From assembly GCA_019639075.1 (NCBI GenBank), contig JAHBSO010000003.1:62001-126000 (forward strand): a DNA stretch of 64,000 bases, written 5' to 3'. The notes beneath the pieces were generated by a model. It saw only the letters and a program-made list of their open reading frames with translations. It searched no databases and was not told the DNA's origin. A program made the position numbers and the translations under genes. How positions within the stretch are numbered: position 1 is the first letter of the stretch; each line of letters begins with the position of its first letter. Of the stretch, positions 57,146 to 64,000 are shown piece after piece. This DNA comes from Actinomycetota bacterium. Its GTDB lineage: Bacteria > Actinomycetota > Acidimicrobiia > Acidimicrobiales > Iamiaceae.

Positions 57146-58039
57146 TCAGGACGTGCGGCGGACGGGCCGGGAGAGCAGGTCGGCCGAGCTCCGGGTGGTC
57201 GACGCGACGAGCTCGTCGGCGCGGTCCGAGGAGCCGTTGCCGTCGTGGCGCCCGTCGTGGCCGTTGGCGCCGGCCGGCACCGCCACCAGCTCCGGACGAT
57301 CGCCGTTGGTCGGCGCGACCGGGGTGCGCTCCGGCGCCGGGACCGTCTCGGGGGCCGGCTTCTTCTTCTTCGTCGCGTACTCGTCGACGTACTCCTGGCC
57401 CGACAGCTCCCGGATCTCGTACATCACCTCGTCGATGATCTGCCGGTACACGAGGTGGTCCTCCTCGCGGCCCCGGTAGCGGTCCATCGTGACCGGCTTG
57501 CCGAACCTGATGGTGACCGGCAGGCGCAACGTCGGGAACTTCGCGTCGGGCGGCATCACGTCGCGGGCGCCGACCAGACCGATCGGGATGATGGGCGCAT
57601 CGGCCCGCATGGCCAACCGGGCCGGGCCCGTGTGGCCCCGGTACAGGCGGCCGTCGCGGCTCCGGGTGCCCTCGGGGTAGATGCCGAAGAGCTCGCCGCG
57701 CTCGAGGATCCGCTGGGCGGTGGCCAGCGCCCGCTCCCCGGCGTCGCCGCCGGTGCGGTCGATCGGGATCATCCCGAGCGCGGGGAAGAGGCGACGGGTC
57801 TTCCAGTCGTCCATGTACTCGGCCTTGCCGACGTAGGTGACCCGCCTCGGCAGCAGTGCGGGCACGAAGAACGAGTCGAGGACCGACGTGTGGTTCGGGC
57901 AGAGGACGGCGGGCCCGGTCTCGGGCACGTTCTCCATGCCCTCGATGGTGAACCGCCACGCAGCACGGAAGAGCGGCGTGAGCACGGCCTTGGCCACCGG
58001 ATAGAGCTTGCCGACGTCATCGCTCACGGGACCGATCAT
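57146..58039 (-). CDS. 1-acyl-sn-glycerol-3-phosphate acyltransferase (PlsC family)
   Basis: Membrane-associated acyltransferase of phospholipid synthesis; 297 residues. The NHTSVLDSFF motif carries His50 and Asp55; IYPEGTRSRDGRLYRGHTGPARLA and IPIGLVG are the further PlsC blocks. From about residue 225 a long, Pro/Ala/Asp-rich tail with KKKK is predicted disordered and cytosolic. Exact acceptor lipid unknown. Confidence 0.92.
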   Translation of the reverse strand: MIGPVSDDVGKLYPVAKAVLTPLFRAAWRFTIEGMENVPETGPAVLCPNHTSVLDSFFVPALLPRRVTYVGKAEYMDDWKTRRLFPALGMIPIDRTGGDAGERALATAQRILERGELFGIYPEGTRSRDGRLYRGHTGPARLAMRADAPIIPIGLVGARDVMPPDAKFPTLRLPVTIRFGKPVTMDRYRGREEDHLVYRQIIDEVMYEIRELSGQEYVDEYATKKKKPAPETVPAPERTPVAPTNGDRPELVAVPAGANGHDGRHDGNGSSDRADELVASTTRSSADLLSRPVRRTS

Positions 58040-58094
58040 GCCTCACCACCCCGCGCCGCGCGCGGCGCTTCGATGAAGAACCGGTGAACCCGTC

Positions 58095-59249
58095 TCAGCG
58101 CTCGGTGAGGTCGACGCCGAGGAGCGCCGCGGCGGCGGAGACCCCGCGACCCTCGGCCGCGGCCGCGTCGACGGCCGCCACCGCGGCCGGCGTGTCGAGG
58201 TCGTCGTCGAGCGCGGCCCGCACCTCGGCCATCCCGGCGTCGCCCGGGCCGGCGACCGTCCACGCGTCGAGGCGGGCGGCCGCGGTCGGCAGGAGCGTGT
58301 CGTTCCACTCCCACGGCGTCCGGTAGTGGTGGGCCAGGGCCACGAGACGGATCGCCCGGGGGTCCCACTCCTTGCGGAGCTCCGACACGAACACGAGGTT
58401 GCCGAGCGACTTCGACATCTTCTCGCCGTCCATGCGGACCATCGCCTGGTGCATCCAGTGCCGGACGAACGGCTCACCGGTGGCCGCCTCGGACTGGGCC
58501 GACTCGCACTCGTGGTGCGGGAAGATCAGATCGCCGCCCCCGCCGTGGAGGTCGATCGTGGTGCCGAGCTCGCGCAGCGCGAGCGCCGAGCACTCGATGT
58601 GCCAGCCCGGTCGACCGGGACCCCACAACGACTCCCACGACGGCTCGTCGGGCGCGGACGGCTGCCAGAGCACGAAGTCGAGGGGGTCGCGCTTGTTGGG
58701 GTCGTCGGGGTTGCCGCCCCGCTCGGCGGCCAGCGCCAGCATCTCGTCGCGCGAGCAGTGGCTGATGGAGCCGAAGCCGTCCCAGGTGGCGACGTCGAAG
58801 TAGACCGCGCCGCCGGCCTCGTACGCGTGGCCGCGGTCGAGGACCATGCCGATGAAGCCCCGGATGTCGGGGATGGCCGAGGTGGCCCGGGGTTCGCTCC
58901 ACGACGGGATCAGGCCGAGCGCGGCGACGTCGTCGTCGAACCGGGCGATCTCGCCGGCCGCGAGGTCGAGGTAGTGGACGCCCAGCTCCCGCGCCTTCTG
59001 GAGGATGCTGTCGTCGACGTCGGTGATGTTTCGGACGCAGCGGGTCTCGTGGCCGCGGTCGCGGAGGCGCCGCTGCAGCACGTCGTAGGTGAGGTAGGTC
59101 GCCGCGTGCCCGAAGTGGGTGGCGTCGTACGGCGTGATCCCGCACGTGTACATGGTGACGACCTCGCCGGGCTCGAACGGCACCACGGCCTGACGGGCGG
59201 TGTCGTAGAGCCGCATCGGCTGCGACGTGGGGTCCGAGGGCGTGTTCAC
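58095..59249 (-). CDS. mshC: Cysteine:GlcN-inositol ligase, mycothiol biosynthesis
   Basis: CysRS-derived ligase adding Cys to GlcN-Ins in mycothiol synthesis; 384 residues, near the MshC length (about 410) and short for CysRS (about 460). PMRLYDTARQAVVPFEPG, YTCGITPYDATHFGHAATYLTYD with the zinc Cys36 and a HIGH-like HFGH, and VRMDGEKMSKSLGNLVFVSE favour MshC over CysS. GTG 59249 overlaps the npdG stop (GTGA), so it is co-expressed with a F420 gene. Confidence 0.87.
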   Translation of the reverse strand: MNTPSDPTSQPMRLYDTARQAVVPFEPGEVVTMYTCGITPYDATHFGHAATYLTYDVLQRRLRDRGHETRCVRNITDVDDSILQKARELGVHYLDLAAGEIARFDDDVAALGLIPSWSEPRATSAIPDIRGFIGMVLDRGHAYEAGGAVYFDVATWDGFGSISHCSRDEMLALAAERGGNPDDPNKRDPLDFVLWQPSAPDEPSWESLWGPGRPGWHIECSALALRELGTTIDLHGGGGDLIFPHHECESAQSEAATGEPFVRHWMHQAMVRMDGEKMSKSLGNLVFVSELRKEWDPRAIRLVALAHHYRTPWEWNDTLLPTAAARLDAWTVAGPGDAGMAEVRAALDDDLDTPAAVAAVDAAAAEGRGVSAAAALLGVDLTER

Positions 59250-59917
59250 GATGCGACCTCCGCGTCGGCGATCCCGGTGAAGCGCACGGCGACCCTCGTG
59301 CGGTAGTGCTGGTTGAGCTGGAGCAGCACGGCGGTGAACGACTCGATCGGCGTCGCCTGGGACAGGCCACCGGCGTCGAGGGGGCGGATGTTCGGGATGC
59401 CGGCGGCGATCTCCGCAGCGCAGGCCGTGGCATCGGGGTGGTCCGAGCAGACGAGCACGTCGGTGTCGATCTCGTGGTCGAGGTCGCCGAGCTCCTTCGC
59501 CGGGACGTGGTGGAACGCGGCCGCGACCCGACAGGCCGGCACCGCGGCCTGCACGCTCGCGGCGACCGATCCACGGGGCGGCACGAGCGGCTGGAACTCC
59601 TTGCCGATGCGGGTGAGCGCGTTGGCCATGCAGATCACGACCTTGCCGTCGAGGTGCTCGGCGACCGACGTGGCGGTGCTGTACGCCGCGTCCCACGGGG
59701 TGGCGATCACGACGACGTCCGCCTCGGCCGCGGTGGCGTTCTCGCCGGCGGCCAGACCGAGCGAGCGGTCGGGCCACCGCTCGACGAGGGTCGCCACCGT
59801 CGCGACGGCCCGATCCTCGGACCGGGAACCGATGACCACGTCGTGGCCCACCGACGCCAGCCGCGCGCCGAGCGCGCTGCCGGCCGGGCCGGTTCCTCCG
59901 AGGATCCCGATGTGCAC
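59246..59917 (-). CDS. npdG: F420-dependent NADP oxidoreductase (NpdG/Fno-like)
   Basis: Shuttles hydride between NADP(H) and coenzyme F420; 223 residues. The nucleotide-binding start IGILGGTGPAGSALGARL, GSRSEDRA, the VVIATPWDAAY strand, VVICMANAL and SVAASVQAAVP, and AAAFHHVPAKEL are Fno-type blocks. GTG 59917 has TAGGGT 7 nt upstream (59930-59925): leaderless. It is divergent from the ABC ATPase gene. Confidence 0.9.
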   Translation of the reverse strand: MHIGILGGTGPAGSALGARLASVGHDVVIGSRSEDRAVATVATLVERWPDRSLGLAAGENATAAEADVVVIATPWDAAYSTATSVAEHLDGKVVICMANALTRIGKEFQPLVPPRGSVAASVQAAVPACRVAAAFHHVPAKELGDLDHEIDTDVLVCSDHPDATACAAEIAAGIPNIRPLDAGGLSQATPIESFTAVLLQLNQHYRTRVAVRFTGIADAEVAS

Positions 59918-59924
59918 GGGCGAA

Positions 59925-59970
59925 ACCCTATTGGGCCCCGAACCGGATGCCGACACCTTCGCGGTACCGT
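59925..59970. promoter_or_regulatory. Divergent leaderless promoters of npdG and the ABC ATPase
   Basis: The 60-bp gap between two divergent GTG starts holds TAGGGT for npdG (59930-59925, 7-nt spacer) and TACCGT for the ABC ATPase (59965-59970, 7-nt spacer to GTG 59978). Both genes must be transcribed from overlapping promoter regions. Confidence 0.6.
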
Positions 59971-59977
59971 CCCCGCC

Positions 59978-60796
59978 GTGTCGTCCGAGACGTCCCCGCC
60001 CGATCCCCCGCCGACCCCCGCCGTCGACCTCCGCGGGGTCGGCATCCGCCGCGACGGACGCTGGCTCCTCCGGGACGTCACCTGGTGCGTCGGACCGGCC
60101 GAACGTTGGGTCGTGCTCGGGCCGAACGGCTCCGGGAAGTCGACCCTGCTCGACATCACCTCGCTGTGGCTGCACCCGACCGTCGGCTCGGTCGAGGTGC
60201 TCGACGAGGAGCTGGGTCGGTGCGACGTCCGCCGCGTGCGTGCGCGCATCGGCGTCACCTCCGCCGCGCTCGCCGATCGGCTCCGCCCGACCCTGACGGT
60301 CGCCGACCTGGTGGTCACGGGGCTCCGCGGCGACCTCGAGACCTGGTGGCACGACTACACCGACGACGATCGCACCCGGGCGGCCGCCGCCCTCGACCGT
60401 GCCGGAGCCATGCACCTCTCGGACCGCACCTTCGGCACGCTGTCGTCCGGCGAGCGCCAGCGGGTGCAGCTCGCCCGCACCCTGGTGACCGAGCCGGACC
60501 TGCTCCTCCTCGACGAACCGGCCGCCGCCCTCGACCTCGGGGCCCGGGAGGACCTCGTCGCCCGGCTCACCGCGCTCGCGCTGGACCCGACGGTCGCGCC
60601 CCTCGTGCTGGTCACCCACCACGTCGAGGAGATCCCCGCCGGGTTCACGCACGCGCTGCTGCTGCGGGAGGGCGAGGTGGTGGCGGCCGGGCCGATCGGC
60701 GAGGCGCTGCGGGAGGACACCCTCGGGGCCACGTTCGGCCTGCCCGTGCGGTTGGCCACCGAGGACGGTCGCTGGCGGGCCTGGGCCCGCACCTGA
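59978..60796 (+). CDS. Orphan ABC transporter ATP-binding protein
   Basis: 272 residues from GTG 59978. Walker A GPNGSGKST, signature TLSSGERQRVQLARTL, Walker B LLLLDEPAAALD and H-loop VTHHVEEI are intact. No permease or binding protein lies nearby, and the gene is flanked by divergent npdG and convergent SRPBCC. Its role is unknown; it resembles ModF/YlmA-type single-domain ATPases of actinobacteria rather than an import system. Confidence 0.88.
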   Translation: MSSETSPPDPPPTPAVDLRGVGIRRDGRWLLRDVTWCVGPAERWVVLGPNGSGKSTLLDITSLWLHPTVGSVEVLDEELGRCDVRRVRARIGVTSAALADRLRPTLTVADLVVTGLRGDLETWWHDYTDDDRTRAAAALDRAGAMHLSDRTFGTLSSGERQRVQLARTLVTEPDLLLLDEPAAALDLGAREDLVARLTALALDPTVAPLVLVTHHVEEIPAGFTHALLLREGEVVAAGPIGEALREDTLGATFGLPVRLATEDGRWRAWART

Positions 60797-60813
60797 CCCG
60801 GCGCGCCGCCGGG
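60797..60813. terminator. Hairpin between converging genes
   Basis: CCCGGC / GCCGGG with a 5-base loop fills the 18 bp between the ABC ATPase and SRPBCC stops. No U-tract; probably a two-way terminator. Confidence 0.5.
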
Positions 60814-60814
60814 C

Positions 60815-61252
60815 TCAGTCGGCCGACACGAGGTCGAGCAGGCGGCCCCGCGAGCGCTCGATCTCGTCGCGCAGCACCCGTTCCAGCACCGGACCGAACA
60901 GGCCGCCGCCGTAGTGGAGGTGCATCTTCAGGCGGGATCCGTCGCCGTCGGGGCCGACCTCGGCGTCGAGCACCCACGGGCTGTGGGACCGACCGTCGAG
61001 CTCGGCCCGTTCGAACCGGGCGGTGCGCCCGTCGTGCACGGTGCGAACCATGCGGAGCCGCTTCGACCGGGCGAGGGGACCGAGACGACCCCGCAGGTCG
61101 ACCGCCCACGCCGGGGCGCCGGTCGCCGCGTCGGGCAGCGGCTCGGCCCGCGTGACGATCTCCAGCCAGCGCGGGTAGGTGCCGAGGTCCTCGACCCACC
61201 GGTACAGCTCGTCGGGGCCACAGGGCGCGGTCAGCTCGGCGAGGACGTCCAT
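60815..61252 (-). CDS. SRPBCC (START-like) family protein
   Basis: 145 residues with the polyketide-cyclase/dehydrase-like fold: CGPDELYRWVEDLGTYPRWLEIV, GRLGPLARSKRLRMVRTVHDG, a hydrophobic-ligand-cavity pattern and a long C-terminal helix. These are common in actinobacteria and bind lipids or hydrophobic small molecules; no catalytic prediction. CACACT, a weak -10, lies 7 nt before ATG 61252. Confidence 0.85.
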   Translation of the reverse strand: MDVLAELTAPCGPDELYRWVEDLGTYPRWLEIVTRAEPLPDAATGAPAWAVDLRGRLGPLARSKRLRMVRTVHDGRTARFERAELDGRSHSPWVLDAEVGPDGDGSRLKMHLHYGGGLFGPVLERVLRDEIERSRGRLLDLVSAD

Positions 61253-61300
61253 CGGCCCCAGTGTGCTCGTCCACCCGGCGACGCCACGAACCCGTCCCCG

Positions 61301-62014
61301 TCAACCCCGCGGGGTCGGGTCGTAGATGCCGGTCCTCGCGTCGGCGACCGGCGCGACGATGCCCTGCTGCACCACGAGCACCACCCCCTCGCCGATCACC
61401 ACCGACGCCCGCTCCCCGACCAGCTCGTTGCTGACGCCCCGGGTGGTGGCCTCGACGAGGTCGGCGTCGACCAACGGCCACCGGAGCCCGTCGGTGCTGA
61501 CGCCGCGGGCCCGGCCGTGCAGGGGCAGGAGCGACACCTGCTCCCCGGGGGCACCGGCGATGGTGACCGGCCGCCCCGGGCGGGCCACGGCCACGGTCGC
61601 GTCGTCGATCAGGACGGTGGTGTCGAACGCTTCGGTGAGCGGCCCGGCGCCGAGGAGCAGATCGGTGAGGAGCAGGTCGAGGCGACCGCCCCGGTCGCCG
61701 ATCACCAGGAGGGAGGGGCGACCATCACCGGCCAGGTCCGCGGTCAGTCGGAGCGCGAGCTCCGCGTCAGTGGCGTCCTTGTCGGCCTCGTGGCGGTGCA
61801 CGGTCGCGCCCGCGGCCTCGGCTGCGGCGAGCTGGTCGGGATCGACCGAGTCGAGGTCGCCGACCACGTGGTCGACGGCCAGCCCGAGCGGACCGGCCCG
61901 GTGCAGCCCGGCGTCCGCCGCGATCACCAGCCCCGGCGTCCCGACTGCCAGCGGCCGCTGCTCGTCGACGTCCGCGCCCCCGAGGAGCACCACGACGTCC
62001 GGCGACCAGCCCAT
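61301..62014 (-). CDS. Thiamine pyrophosphokinase
   Basis: Makes thiamine pyrophosphate from thiamine and ATP; 237 residues. ADAGLHRAGPLGLAVDHVVGDLDSV is the TPK N-terminal motif (Asp-rich catalytic loop), HEADKDATDAELAL follows, and GDRGGRLDLLLTDL and STDGLRWPL define the C-terminal thiamine-binding part. TAGACA lies 7 nt before ATG 62014. Confidence 0.93.
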   Translation of the reverse strand: MGWSPDVVVLLGGADVDEQRPLAVGTPGLVIAADAGLHRAGPLGLAVDHVVGDLDSVDPDQLAAAEAAGATVHRHEADKDATDAELALRLTADLAGDGRPSLLVIGDRGGRLDLLLTDLLLGAGPLTEAFDTTVLIDDATVAVARPGRPVTIAGAPGEQVSLLPLHGRARGVSTDGLRWPLVDADLVEATTRGVSNELVGERASVVIGEGVVLVVQQGIVAPVADARTGIYDPTPRG

Positions 62015-62106
62015 GGCCCGTTGTCTACCCCGTGCCGGCCCGCGGACCGGCGAACGCCCGACGGGTGACTGGGTGGGCCGCCCGGGGTGCGTGGCACCAT
62101 GAGCGG

Positions 62107-63255
<1,149 letters not shown>

Positions 63256-63261
63256 GCCCGC

Positions 63262-63283
63262 GCGGCCCGATGGTCAGGGCCGC
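63262..63283. terminator. Hairpin at converging acyl-CoA dehydrogenase and patatin genes
   Basis: GCGGCCC (63262-63268) pairs with GGGCCGC (63277-63283) around an 8-nt loop that contains the patatin-gene stop codon. No U-tract. Confidence 0.5.
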
Positions 63284-64000
63284 TTCGGCGCGGGTGGCAG
63301 CTTGCCGGTGGGGCGGGTGCGGAGCCACACGACGGCCTGCGCCACCCAGCCGGCCGGGCGCACGAGCAGCCGCCAGCGGCCCGGCACCGAGACCCGCAGG
63401 ACCTTCGCACCGTCGCCGACGGCATGCACCATCGTGCGGCGGATCTCCTTGCTGCCCGGGCGGGTGAGGTCCTCGAGGCCGGTGGCGTAGGCCGCCCGGG
63501 CGTCCGGTGCCACGCCGCACGCCGTGGCCACCTGGTCCTGGCGTCGGGCGACGAGGGCCCGCACGACGTCGTCCCGGGACGCGTCGGCCGGGACGCCGGC
63601 CAGGGTGCACAGCTCGGCGGGGAACGACACCGTCCCGTCGTCGCCGACGGACCGGGCCGAGTCGACGAGGAGGCGCACCAGCCCCGACGTGGCGTCCAGG
63701 CGACCCCACATCCAGTCGTTGCGTCGCCAGCCGTCGTCGAGGAACGCCGAGAAGTTGGACAGCTCGTTGCCGGCCAGCTTCACGTCCGGCCGGAGCAGGT
63801 CCTCGGAGCGGTCGCCGGGCCTCGCGGGCGGTGCTCCGAGCTCGTCGGACCGGGTGCGCAGCGTCGAGAACTCGGCGGCCAGCGGGCACGGCGCAGCCGC
63901 GGAGATCCGGTAGAAGTCGATGGGGATGGTCGGCGTCGCCCCGGCGAGGTGCTCGGCCAGCGACAGGATCTCGAGCGCGACCAGGCGGGCGCCGACGTCG
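63274..64000 (-). CDS. Patatin-related protein, DUF3376 C-terminal part (start off the window)
   Basis: 242 codons of an open minus-strand frame that enters from the right edge. PIDFYRISAAAPCPLAAEF, KLAGNELSNFSAFLDDGWRRNDWMWGRLDA and the following helices match the DUF3376 region of actinobacterial patatin-like proteins. The patatin lipase domain with its Ser-Asp dyad would lie upstream and is not seen. Function would be a phospholipase-like hydrolase (family knowledge). An internal GTG/ATG start near 63783 is not the real one, since the homology continues upstream. Confidence 0.85.
   Translation of the reverse strand, partial: DVGARLVALEILSLAEHLAGATPTIPIDFYRISAAAPCPLAAEFSTLRTRSDELGAPPARPGDRSEDLLRPDVKLAGNELSNFSAFLDDGWRRNDWMWGRLDATSGLVRLLVDSARSVGDDGTVSFPAELCTLAGVPADASRDDVVRALVARRQDQVATACGVAPDARAAYATGLEDLTRPGSKEIRRTMVHAVGDGAKVLRVSVPGRWRLLVRPAGWVAQAVVWLRTRPTGKLPPAPKRP

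Noticed and set aside
58095..59249. Annotation as cysteinyl-tRNA synthetase
   Set aside because: Shorter than CysRS, lacks the anticodon domain and matches MshC start and KMSKS neighbourhoods; linked to other redox-cofactor genes.
62032..62106. Longer start for the acyl-CoA dehydrogenase
   Set aside because: The upstream 25 codons are Arg/Gly/Ala-rich and not part of the family; homology begins at MRRDLFTEEH.

Overview
The window is a 64 kb piece of a high-GC actinobacterial chromosome. It is densely packed with housekeeping genes and shows no insertion sequence, prophage, CRISPR array, rRNA or tRNA that I can recognise. Three things suggest a deep-branching actinobacterium of the Acidimicrobiia type. 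Mycothiol (mshC), F420 (npdG) and phosphatidylinositol-mannoside type genes are present. Exported proteins carry Thr-rich TTTT linkers. The gene order follows the actinobacterial order known from Mycobacterium (nusB-efp-pepQ-aroQ-aroB-aroK-aroC-pilD ... aroE-mltG-ruvX-alaS, rarA, aspS, hisS, rel, apt, secF-secD-yajC, ruvBAC, yebC, pdxT-pdxS, pimA-acyltransferase-pgsA-HIT-thrS). The class assignment is inference; no 16S gene is present.

Layout. 1-7.9 kb: pyrimidine biosynthesis, split into carA-carB and pyrR-pyrB-pyrC, each behind its own PyrR-type RNA hairpin, with an inverted SDR gene and dispersed repeats between them. 7.9-18 kb: GNAT, nusB, efp, aminopeptidase P and the shikimate genes aroQ, aroB, aroK, aroC and aroE. 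Embedded among the aro genes are an uncharacterised lipoprotein, a prepilin peptidase and a PATAN/DUF4388 protein behind a FliA-like promoter. 18-28 kb: mltG, ruvX, alaS, two small membrane proteins, rarA, aspS and hisS. 28-37 kb: alpha/beta hydrolase, rel, apt, secF-secD-yajC and the queuosine genes tgt-queA. 37-43 kb: M20 amidohydrolase, YbdK-type ligase, PPOX flavoprotein and ruvC-ruvA-ruvB. 43-47 kb: an ABC-2 exporter pair, a 1-Cys peroxiredoxin and an aldo/keto reductase. 46.5-57 kb: yebC, pdxT-pdxS, a DUF3048 protein, a catalytically dead-looking M48 homologue, the PIM-type lipid cluster, a HIT protein and thrS. 57-64 kb: PlsC acyltransferase, mshC, npdG, an orphan ABC ATPase, SRPBCC, thiamine pyrophosphokinase, an LCAD-like acyl-CoA dehydrogenase and the end of a DUF3376 patatin protein.

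Most genes lie on the minus strand in runs joined by ATGA or GTGA stop/start overlaps, so translational coupling is the rule. Many first genes appear leaderless: a TANNNT -10 box sits 6-8 nt before the start codon. The most unusual region is the carA leader. A PyrR hairpin there abuts the Shine-Dalgarno of a 22-codon ORF. That ORF runs straight through an intrinsic terminator and ends by overlapping the GTG of carA, which has no Shine-Dalgarno of its own. A second system worth attention is a family of long palindromes with a CTGGCGTAG core and G-tract flanks. They sit between genes and in two cases supply the stop codon of the adjacent gene. No intergenic stretch exceeds about 180 bases.
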